From Avena insularis (Eukaryota > Streptophyta > Magnoliopsida > Poales > Poaceae): 64,000 nucleotides of DNA. The position numbers and the translations under genes were made by a program. Location: positions 307,683,132-307,747,131 of the forward strand of contig CM042689.1 of assembly GCA_023614405.1 (NCBI GenBank). Direction: 5' to 3'. Position 1 is the stretch's first letter. The number at the start of each line of letters is the position of its first letter. Of this stretch, positions 43,685 through 53,593 are shown in pieces. The notes under the pieces were generated by a model. The model searched no databases. It worked only from the letters and a program-made list of their open reading frames with translations, and had not been told where the DNA came from.

Positions 43685-44611
43685 ATGGCTCCCCTACTAG
43701 AAAGCTTGCTCGTCCTCCTCTCCCTGGGCATCCATGTCTCCCCTCTTCCGCTCAGTACCGACGACGATTCCGCATGCTCGGAGTCGTTCAGGTGTGGCGG
43801 CGTTGACATCAGGTATCCATTCTACCTGTCAAACGAAACTCAAGCAACGCCTGATTACATGTCCAACTTCTCGTGCGGCTACACCGATCTGAAGGTCTTC
43901 TGCCAAGACGACGGGAAAACCATGACCCCGGTCCTTCATCTCGAAGACAGCTACACCATTCTGAACATCTCCTACGACAATCACACTATCATTCTTGCGG
44001 ACACCAACGTGCTCCGCGGCAACAGCTGCGCCAGAGTCAGCCACAACGTGTCATTCGGCCAAGACTGGCTCAAGTACACCGACTCGTTCGACAGCCTCGC
44101 CTTCTTCTTCGACTGCTACTCCAAGCAAGGCGATCAGCCGCCTGCTGGTTTAGAAGATTATCAGATAAATTGCACGGGGTTCAACTCCAATCCAACTGCA
44201 GTTTCCTTCGTGTTCACCTCTGAGGAAGGCAACCTTTATCAAGAGTACGAATTGACTGACCACTGCAGAGAGAATTTTGTGGTGCCTGTACATGAAGCTG
44301 CTCTGATGGGAAGTAATCCGCCTGTGTTGCCGAGCCAATACGGTGCCGTCCTTAAGCAGGGGTTTGAGTTGCAATGGAAAACAGAGCAGACATGCTACCT
44401 CTGTGAGCAATCTGGCGGACGGTGCTCCTACAGCGAGAACAAAAAATTCCTCGGTTGCCTCTGCTCCGGTGGGAAGGTGGCAGTTCAGGATTGTCGCGAC
44501 AGCAGTGCTTATGCATACCCCTCATCAAGTAAGTTCTTGAGAACTGATCCTTCAATTTTAACCCCGTTTGAAAACAAACGATGTACTCCCTCCATCTCCA
44601 TCTTAAATTAG
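43685..44611 (+). CDS. LRK10L/WAK-type ectodomain gene, open (gene E)
   Basis: ATG at 43685 begins a signal peptide (LLESLLVLLSLGIHVSPLP). A GUB_WAK_bind domain ([31 protein letters not shown]) and a WAK-associated domain ([22 protein letters not shown]) follow. The donor TCAA-GTAAGT at 44529 ends a phase-1 exon of 844 nt. Read-through adds 27 residues to a stop at 44611. It is closely related to the gene at 41106 but has a promoter like the gene at 39895. It has no kinase of its own: the next kinase exon is 7 kb away, beyond two more ectodomain exons. A secreted product or a long-range splice are both possible. The start at 43685 has a good CGCCATGG context; 43673 upstream would add four residues. 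Confidence 0.8.
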   Translation: MAPLLESLLVLLSLGIHVSPLPLSTDDDSACSESFRCGGVDIRYPFYLSNETQATPDYMSNFSCGYTDLKVFCQDDGKTMTPVLHLEDSYTILNISYDNHTIILADTNVLRGNSCARVSHNVSFGQDWLKYTDSFDSLAFFFDCYSKQGDQPPAGLEDYQINCTGFNSNPTAVSFVFTSEEGNLYQEYELTDHCRENFVVPVHEAALMGSNPPVLPSQYGAVLKQGFELQWKTEQTCYLCEQSGGRCSYSENKKFLGCLCSGGKVAVQDCRDSSAYAYPSSSKFLRTDPSILTPFENKRCTPSISILN

Positions 44612-44664
44612 TTGTTTTAGATTTGTTTAGATGCGGATCTATAAATAATTTGAGACGGAGGAAG
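44586..44664. mobile_element. Short Stowaway MITE
   Basis: 79 bp, ends CTCCCTCCATCTCCATCTTA and (complement) CTTCCTCCGTCTCAAATTAT, TA at 44584-44585 and 44665-44666. Downstream of the gene at 43685. Confidence 0.8.
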
Positions 44665-45164
44665 TACTATACTATTTATTTCACCCAAGCGCTGTAAACC
44701 ACTTAACTTGGTGCTTTAGAAGACTTATATAGTCGACTTATGAGTTACGAACTAAAACTTGTGACTATCTAGTCCAACCGAGTTTGAGTATGCATACTAA
44801 GTTTTTCCGCTTAGAGATTTCCGTTTGACAATTCCAAAATACAAACCTTCATGTGAAAAGGAAATTTTGGTATAGCTCTGCTCATGTAAATCAACCAAAA
44901 TTATACAGTCAACGAAACAAACTCAAAGACAGAGGCACTAGACGACTGACTATTCTGGCGCCGAGATACAGATGACCGGTAAGACCCCGCCAACAATCAT
45001 TTACCGTTGAATCTTACGTCCGGTCAGTCGCCCTTTCTTCTCCAAAACTTCCTGAATCCAAGATCAAGAGCAACCACGACAGGCGAGCGGCCTGCGAACC
45101 ACTGGTTTATAAAGATCAAAGCAGAGAATGGAACTCTACCGCTGATTTAGCTAGCCAAGCAGCC

Positions 45165-48100
45165 ATGCCTCTCTTGCTAAGCCACCACCGCCAGCTGTTG
45201 CTGCTGCTGCTTCTCCTCTTGATTGCCGTTGCCGCCACCCATGCCAATTCATCCGGTGAAACTTACGACCCCTCCATGTGCCTGAATCAGACTTACAGAT
45301 GCGGAAGCCTGAATATCAGCTACCCGTTCTATCTTGCTGAAGGGACAAGAGATCTCAAGGGGAGCAGCAACTCGTACTGCGGCTACCCTGGCCTGGGGAT
45401 CACCTGCTACGACGGCAAGCCCGTCCTGGAGACCGACAACAGCGAGAACTACACGGTCACAAGCATCCAGGGCAGGACCGCAAACCTGTCCTTTGCCGAT
45501 CCGGATGTCGTTGTCGGCAGCTGCCCAAGAGTCGATCAGAACGTGACCTTCGGGCTGGGCGCGTGGCTGGACTTCCCACCCAGCACGGTCGATTACCTCG
45601 TCTTCTTCCTCGGCTGCATCTTCAGGCCTGGCTTCCAACCACCTACCATCGGTCAGATCATATGCCCAGGATTTTCCGACTATTATCCTGGACAATCGTT
45701 CATCTTCCAAGACTCTAGCGTTCCCGACGGGAACTGGGCGCAGGAGTGTATACGTATCGTAGAAGTTCCTGTGCTCAACCAGGGCTACATCGACCCAAAT
45801 GATACTACGTGGAGAAACACTAGATACGGCGAGGTTCTTCGCCAGGGCTTCCAGGTGTCGTGGGACAACGACAACAAACCCGGCCAGTGTGTGAAGTGCG
45901 AGGAATCCGATGGACGGTGCGCCTACGATGAAGCCGGGACATTCATTGGTTGCTTGTGCGGCAACGGGCAAATGAACGATAAGAACTGCGGTACGTACAA
46001 TTCAACCCCAAAGCACTTTTCAGTCTGGCACCCAATTTTCCAAATAGCAAGGGAATCAATTTTTTTTAATTTGTGAGACATGTGAAACAGATCTTGATGA
46101 AATAATTCATACAGAAGTGCCCCACTAGATAGATATAAACTGAACATTTCTGCCGGACTAACAACCAAATTTGTGAATTCATAAGTTGCTTGTGCCCAAA
46201 CGGCCAAGTGAATTCCTGATGATTGCTGTAGCAGGGAGTCTGCTCCACATCTTTTGCTTAAACAGACCAGACGGTGTTTTCCGAGATGCACCAGTCTTGC
46301 AGGCTGATCGCTCTCATTGGGTAATTGCAGGGTCAGCAACAAGCAACCAGTAAACCTGGTCAAAGTCCACACCATATTTATGTACAGCTGTGGTCGCTTG
46401 GCGTGTAGGACTAGAGCCAGAATTAGCCAAACTCGTCTTCCTCCTCTGGCCAGTCGCCATGGCTCACGCACCACGCTTGTTCGTCCTCCTCTTCCTCGGC
46501 ATCCATGCCTCACATGGCTCTCCTCTTCTGCCTAGTACCTACGACGATTCCACCCTGGTGCTCGGAGTCGTTCAGGTGTGGCGGCGTTGACATCACCTAT
46601 CCATTCTATCTGTCAAACGCGACTCAAGCAACCCCCGACTACACTTCCAACTACTCGTGTGGCTACACCGATCTGAAGATCTTCTGCCAAGGCGAGGACA
46701 AAAACAGCTCCCCGATCCTTCAACTCGACGGAGAAAGCAACACCATTCTGAACATCTCCTACCACAACAACACCGTCATTCTCGGGGACACCGACCTGCT
46801 CCGTGGCAACGACTGCCCCAGAGTTAGTCACAACATGTCATTCGGCCACGAGTGGCTGAACTACACCAACTCCTTCGACAGCCTCGCATTCTTCTTCAAC
46901 TGCTACTCTGCCCCAAGCGATCAGCTGCCTCCTGATTTCACCACTGAAAAATACCAGATAAACTGCAAAGGGTTCAACTCCAGTTCGCCAGCAGGCAATG
47001 GAGATGGTGTTTCCTTCCTGTTCACCTCTGAGGAGGTCAACGTTTCTCAAGAGTACCAATTGGCTGACCACTGCAGACAGGTTTCGTGGTGCCGGTAAAT
47101 GAAGATGCTCGTGTGAGAAGTAAACCGCTCATGTTACCGAGCGAATACGACGCCATGCTTAAGAGGGGTTCAAGTTGGAATGGAACCAGAGTACAGCGCC
47201 GCCTCTGCGAGAAATCCAACGGACGGTGCTCCTACAGAGAGAAGTAAGCACCGTAAAATACTAAACCCTTTTTTTAAAATGAGGCAAAATATTTGCCTTT
47301 TCATTGATATGGAAGAACATAATTGACTAGCTTATAGAAAAAAAAGGTCAAAAAACAAGACCACGCCCACACGAGTTGACAACCAGACTGCCCAAGCGAT
47401 CGAAGTCGAAGCTGACACCCAAATACCTCAGCGCAACACGGCGGAGGCACCAACATCCACGTCCGCCCCAGGGCCAAGAACCCCTTGATGCTTTAGAAGA
47501 CTTAAAGCTTTACGTTTCTTGTTTGGATAGGGGAATGACATGGAAGCCACTAATCTAGCCTAATTAGGCACCGGAGAGAAAACATACAGTGTAATTACAC
47601 ACAAAAGTGAAGTACAAATAACAAACCCAAAATGTCCAACTAAAAAAATGTCAAAATGAATTATTCTGGGCCTGAAACATTGCCATTCGCAGAAACAAGA
47701 GCTAAGAACAACACTTGATCAGTTCCAAAATTGTAAATCAGAACTGATTATAAACCATATTGTCAGAACATCTATTTGAAACTTTAACAATCTTTATCCA
47801 TGTGTATTTAACAAATTGAACGCCGAGCTAAAACATTCTTCCGATCAGTTCGAAAATCACAAGAACAAAGGCTTGGACTCACCGATTCCCAAAAAAACTT
47901 GAACTCAGCTGCTGTGAAGTGCTTGATTGTTTTTAATCTTGAGCTTCTAGCGTTCACTCCTGCAATTTTTGAACATACAAGAACTCATTCAGAATTTACT
48001 CCGCGCAAAGAACAATAAATAAAGGATCATGTCTTAGAAGCAACATGCACTTGTAGTTCCTCCTGTAATAGTACAGACATACACCATGATATGAGAGCAA

Positions 48101-51100
48101 ATAGTTTCCGTACCATATATGCAACTTGTAAGTTTGATTTGTCTCCATACTGAAGCTGCATGTATGTATCAGTTGAAGAATGTCCGTGTCCACTTCAGGG
48201 GAATTGATGGTTGCAACTGTAAATCCAAAGTACATATATCTATAAAATCAAGTATCTATATCTATAGGTCAAATAAAAGAACAAAACTCTTATCTACAAA
48301 GCACCACAGAACATAATAACTTAACGTATATTAATTCGCAGACATAAATATCTCAAAGACAACATCCCTAAAATTCCTACTTTATGAAAAGGAGGAACCC
48401 TTTTTTTCGAGAATGAAAGGAGGACTGATTGTCATGCATGATTAGCATATGCATAAAGGAAAGGAAAAGAGAAACTTAACAAGATTAAAACAATTTCCTA
48501 ATTGTGAGCTTTAAGCCTTGCCCTGAGTGGTTAAATTGACCAAACAAGCAATATGATCTATAAACAGCTAGTTTCTACTAAATACCAGGAAACGATCAAG
48601 AATTCAATGATATATTAAGCATTGAACTAGGCACCATAATGACACATCATAACATATTAACAAGAATAACCAATCAGATTAATAAGAGATGTACATGGTT
48701 TTTGAAGACCTACATTTATTAAACTAAAGTCCCGGTCTGTTCCCCTCATTCAAGTCCAAGATGTGAAAGAGAGACGACTCCCAAGTAGGCAAGAACAGCT
48801 GACCCGAGGAGCGTGAGGAAGAGGAACAGCAGCATTGCGTCGTGGAGATAGGCCAACTGCAGGACAAGATCATGGCAGAGGAGAGCTACCCGGAGAGGAT
48901 GAGCTGGGGAGGCGGCCACGCTGTTGTAGCCACAGGAGCTCTCATCGTTGTTGTCGGGGACATCGCCCCTGCCGCTGCCACATGCTGCAGATTCCGCTCC
49001 CGTGTAGCGTGTTCCATCGTCGCACCGCCGCCTCAACACAACAGTACCAGCTCACCACCCTCTGCTTATGCAGGCGAGAAAAGCACGTTTTGGGGCCTGA
49101 GCCAACTTTTTTTAAGATCCGACTAATCTCCCAGTTTTGGGCTGGAAAATGACAAACTGACCAGGGCCTTATAGTCGACTTACGAGTTAAAAACTATCTC
49201 GTCCAACCAAGTTTCAGTATGATACTAAGTTGCGCTTACAGATATGTATTTGACAAATCAAAAATATAAAATCTTCATGTGAAAAGGAATATCGGTCTAG
49301 GGCAATTATTCTGTGGACGTAAATCAATCTAATTTATACAAACAACGAGACAAGTTTGAAGAGAGAGACTGCAGACGACTGACTACTCTGGCACCATGAT
49401 ACTGATGACTGGCAAGACATATCCATATGAATGAGGTGTGTCAAACTTCTTATCGTTGTGACCATAGACCAATTTATCTTCGATCTTTAGCTCCTAGACC
49501 AATCGAGAGGCGCATCGTCACCATCTTCTCATGTGCAACGTTAACTAAGTAGCGAGTCACCTGAAAATATTCGCTTACACATTGACATTGTGTTCTGGCC
49601 TGAAATAACCAAGCTACATCAACAGCTACACCATTCTGATCTCAAACAACATCCATTATCATTAATCCAAAAAATGATAAGAGACTTCGCCATAGGTCAA
49701 GATTTTACGTCTAGGAAGTAAGATCAGCTTAAATTGACCATCTTCTCTTTGAGAATACTCTCTGGGTTTATTCGGGAAAAATGATGGTCGTTTTTAATCT
49801 TGTGAGAACAACACTCAGTTGTTCCCATAACACAGTTACCAATGTGATGGACCAGTAGATGAATAACAAGTGACCTTAATTAATGATGATACTAACTGTG
49901 CTGTGCAAACATTATTTTTGTTGAATAAATGATCTTCCATCTACTCATGACCACTTATGCTGAAAATTTTGCAGGGAGTAAGCGGAAGACCGCCACAATA
50001 ATATGTAAGAAATATCTCTCAACCATCATGAACTGTTTTGCATCTTCCATGTTTTATGAACATTGCTTCAATTGTATATATTTAACCATGCAATATATTG
50101 CAATTTTATGTGACTTTTGTGATGGTTTTATCCCATTAAAAAATCTTGCTACATCCATCCTTAGTTGAACCATGCGACAGATTTTACCCTCATTTACTAT
50201 TTTTTCCCAAATTGAAAAGTTAGACCAAAGCGGACAACGCAGACGTGCATTTTTTGGGGATGGTATAGATTATGTTAAATTTCTATAATTTCATCAAATT
50301 AAGTCAAACTAATGAATCTGCATTAAATTATGCCAAATATGTGCTGCTAGCTGCTCCATGATGCTCCCGCGCCACATCGAATACACCCCCAATTTATATG
50401 TGTCCGATTTGTCTGTCCAGTCAGCTCCTACGTCATTCTGACTCGTGGACCTGGCTTTTCAGTTCAGGGGAAATGACAGAATGAGGTAAAAATTGTCACA
50501 AGGTCACAACTAAAGGTTAAAATGTGGCAACAATTTTTAATCGGGTAAAAGCTGACACAAAGTCACAACTAAAGGGTAAAAAGTAAAATATACCCTAAAA
50601 TATATCTAGTCTTTTAAAATACACAATAGAGTAGGTTTTTCATCAAGGATCTCCAGTGACTCGAGATGTATTCATGTATTGCTCTCTACTGTGTGACACT
50701 AGTGTGTTACTTCCATGTCCGCACTCATTTATGTCTCTTGTTGTTGTGCGGTAGAAGATTAAGTGAAGAGAAAACAAATTACTAGAAGATCGCATAACTT
50801 GGTTCCCCTTAAACAATATTGTCATGTTTTATCCTAGCTGTGACCATGTGACTGATTTTACACCCATTTTGTCATTTCCCCCAAATTGATAAGTTAGACC
50901 CACTTGTTAAGATGATGTGGTAGCTTACAGGTGGACAAATTAGACATGTATGTTTTGGGGGCGTATAAATTATGTAAATTCCTATGATTTCATAAATTAG
51001 GTCCAAACGTGTGTCAAATTATGTCAAATAGATGCCGCTAGCTGCACCGCCTCTCCCGTGGTACGTCAGATACACCTCTAATGTATATGCGTCCGAGTTG

Positions 51101-52587
51101 CCCGTCCAGTCAGCTGCCACAACATGCTGATATACATGACAATGTCTTGTCAGTTTGTGGGAAACAACATAATGATGTAAAATCATCACAAGGTCAGAAC
51201 TAAAGGTCAAAATATGAGAATATTTTTTAAAGAGTAAGAGCTGTCACAGAGTAACAACTACAGGCAAAAAGTTGAATATACTCTAAAATATATCTAGCCT
51301 TCTAGAAAGCACAATGCAGTCGGTTTGTCAACAAGGATCTTCAGTGACTCAAGATGCACTGCTTTTTATTACATGATGACACTAGAAATTGTGTTGCTTC
51401 CATAATAGCACTCATTTATGGCTGTTGACTTGTCATTACGCAGTAGTAAACAAATCACGACAAAACCAAATTAATAGAAGATAGTATAGCTTGATTCCCC
51501 TTTTGATGCATTTTCCCTGAAAATTGTCTGCGCAGATACAGTAGCAGGCATCTCAGGCATACTTATGCTATGTCTGGTTGTTTTGTTTGCATTTTGGTTG
51601 CGCTACAAGAAGTACGGATGCAAAGGGAGATCAAAGGAAGCAGCAAGGATTGAGTCTTTCCTACAAAAGAATGGAACCTTATATCCAAAAAGATACACTT
51701 ATGCACAAGTGAAAAGAATGACTGCATCTTTTGCTGAAAAGTTAGGTCAGGGTGGATTTGGTGCTGTTTACAGAGGTGCCTTCTTTGATGGCCGACAGAT
51801 AGCAGTGAAGATGCTGAAGGACTATAAGACTGATGGTGAGGATTTCATCAATGAGGTGGCTAGCATTAGTAGAACTTCTCATGTCAACATCGTTACGCTC
51901 ATAGGATTTTGCTTGGAAGGTTCCAAAAGGGCACTTATTTATGACTATATGTCTAATGGTTCACTTGAAAGGTATGCTTTCAAAAATAACTCTGAAGGTG
52001 GAAATAATTTAGGCTGGGAAAAATTGTTCGATATAGCAGTGGGCATTGCTCGGGGACTTGAATATCTACACCGGGGATGCAATACTCGCATTGTGCATTT
52101 TGATATCAAACCCCACAACATTCTACTGGATCAAAACTTCTGTCCAAAGATCTCTGATTTTGGACTGGCCAAGCTGTGCCTCAATAAGGAAAGTGCTATT
52201 TCCATTGGTGGTGCAAGAGGAACAATTGGCTATATTGCCCCCGAGGTTTATTCGAAGCAATTTGGAGCAGTAAGTAGCAAATCTGATGTCTACAGTTATG
52301 GAATGTTGGTCCTTGAGATGGTTGGGGCAAGGGATAACATCAGCCCAAATAGTGAATCTAGCAGCCAATATTTCCCACAATGGATTTATGAACATTTAGA
52401 TGAATACTGTGTCAGTGCTTCTGAAATTAATGGTGAGATCACAGAGATTGTAAGGAAGATGATAGTGGTTGGGCTGTGGTGCATACAGTTAAGTGCTACT
52501 GATCGTCCAACAATGACTAGAGTCGTCGAGATGCTAGAAGGGAGCACAAGTGTCCTTGAATTGCCACCAAAGGTGCTCTTCAGTTGA
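45165..52587 (+). CDS. LRK10-like receptor kinase, intact model, three exons (gene F)
   Basis: Exons 45165-45990, 49975-50004 and 51536-52587 (phase 1, GT-AG) join to 1908 nt and 635 residues. They encode a signal peptide ([18 protein letters not shown]), GUB_WAK_bind ([31 protein letters not shown]), WAK-associated domain ([19 protein letters not shown]), a membrane span near 287-307 ([15 protein letters not shown]) and a kinase. The kinase has glycine loop GQGGFG (356-361), lysine 377, HFDIKPHN with aspartate 475, DFG at 493 and GTIGYIAPE. It is non-RD, like gene A, and its kinase is very similar to that of gene A. Intron 1 is 3,984 bp and contains an ectodomain pseudogene. Exon 1 is the nearest open partner, but exons at 41106 and 43685 would also join in frame. 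The kinase exon is certain; the pairing is inferred. Confidence 0.8.
46459..47250 (+). pseudogene. Type II ectodomain pseudogene inside intron 1 of gene F (gene G)
   Basis: ATG at 46459 gives [21 protein letters not shown] small indel near 46550 then shifts the frame, and the ectodomain continues in another frame ([50 protein letters not shown]). A second shift near 47080 (after LADHCRQ) and several substitutions break the WAK-associated part, of which [10 protein letters not shown] remains. The homology ends near 47250 without a splice donor. Its upstream 230 bp match those of the gene at 41106. Confidence 0.88.
47270..47580 (-). mobile_element. Possible LINE 3' fragment
   Basis: A T run followed by AAAATGAGGCAAAATATTTG looks like the complement of a poly(A)-tailed LINE end. 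No reverse transcriptase is visible. Confidence 0.35.
47581..48740. other. Intron 1 of gene F, no gene seen
   Basis: AT-rich sequence with short chance frames only. Confidence 0.45.
48746..49039 (-). CDS. Hypothetical small open frame, unrecognised
   Basis: A GC-rich island on the minus strand holds a 97-codon frame with a hydrophobic C-terminal segment ([20 protein letters not shown]). I do not recognise it. A plus-strand frame of similar length overlaps, so the coding strand is uncertain, and it may be a fragment of a transposed gene or chance. It lies inside intron 1 of gene F on the opposite strand. Confidence 0.2.
   Translation of the reverse strand: MLRRRCDDGTRYTGAESAACGSGRGDVPDNNDESSCGYNSVAASPAHPLRVALLCHDLVLQLAYLHDAMLLFLFLTLLGSAVLAYLGVVSLSHLGLE
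49160..49440 (+). promoter_or_regulatory. Decayed copy of the type III upstream region
   Basis: TATAGTCGACTTACGAGTTA through GACGACTGACTACTCTGGCA matches the regions at 42020-42290 and 44725-44980 that precede the type III starts. No type III coding start follows here. It is evidence for a third copy of the unit. Confidence 0.55.
50165..51530 (+). repeat. Tandem duplication of about 680 bp in intron 2 of gene F
   Basis: Two diverged direct copies are present, about 50165-50840 and 50841-51530. Examples of matching pairs are GACAGATTTTACCCTCATTT with GACTGATTTTACACCCATTT, GTCCAGTCAGCTCCTACG with GTCCAGTCAGCTGCCACA, and GTCACAACTAAAGG with GTCAGAACTAAAGG. The second copy runs up to the acceptor of exon 3, so the first may contain a decayed acceptor. 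Confidence 0.8.
51536..52587 (+). other. Gene F exon 3: transmembrane segment and kinase
   Basis: Acceptor GTCTGCGCAG, then an open frame of 350 codons to TGA at 52585-52587. All kinase subdomains are present and uninterrupted, ending [10 protein letters not shown]. Exon 2 (49975-50004) supplies [10 protein letters not shown] and shares the 30-nt size of exon 2 in gene A. Confidence 0.93.
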
Positions 52588-53290
52588 CAATCATCATCTA
52601 TTATGTTTATATTTGTGCAGTGTGCCTGCTCCAGTACTGCACAGTTGTAAGCAACTGAAAATTTTAATACTTCGATAGAATGCCGTAATTTTCTGCAAGT
52701 CGTCTACCAAATTGGGCACTTGCTTATCGGGGCCGCTTGTGGAGCAAATGCCTTTTTTCTAGAAATTATTGACGCAGGGTGACCCATATACCATTATACC
52801 CCTTTTGTGCATTGGAGAGTCAGTACTGCTGGCTCGGGTTTAATCTTTTATTTGCCGCTCCACAAATTTATACCACAAAGTATACAAGGATTATGGGTTA
52901 TAATTTGGGGTTTCAGGTTGAGAGCGTACCTAATTCAGAGTAGCCAAATGACGGGTAACCAAATCATGTTGAGGATTCTGGATGTGAGCAGGCCGCCGCC
53001 CTAAGCCATGGCCGCTGCGGTGCCGCCTGAGTAGAGGCATGGCGTGCGCACCGCGCCGGAACCTGGCGTATCCACTATTCAGCCACTGAGATCGCGCATA
53101 TTGCGGTGCGCCGCGGGCTAAAGTGCCCCGGCAAGGTAGGGAACGCCGGGATGCGCGCATGCGGCGACCGCGGCCTGACGAAGCGACGAGAGACCGTGAG
53201 AAGAAGCGGCGATATGGATCTTCATCTGCCTTCTATTTTTTTTTTTTTTTGGCTGGACCGGAGCCGGAGCAAGTGAAGAATCTCTATCTC
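52588..53290. other. 3' flank of gene F, no further gene
   Basis: The first 100-200 bp probably form the 3' untranslated region. 52980-53210 is GC-rich with only chance frames. It ends in a TCTCTA microsatellite that adjoins the possible Helitron. Confidence 0.45.
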
Positions 53291-53593
53291 TATCTCTACT
53301 ACTAATAAAAGAGCTAACTTAAATTTTTCTAGACTTACCCCCACAACCTACACAGACGCAGTACAGCCGTATGATTTGACCCACTAAATTCAATTCAACA
53401 GCTAGCGTTAACTAAATCCGTTAGCCGGGTGCACTTAGTAATTTAGATTGACTGACCGTGCTTCGGCTCCACCGCAGAGGAAAACACCACGCCCCGATCT
53501 GCCTGACTGCACACCGCCCGTGAAAACCGTGATCAATTATCTCCCTGATTTCCTCCATCCCTCCCCCTCCCCCTCCACCCCCCGACCGCACCT

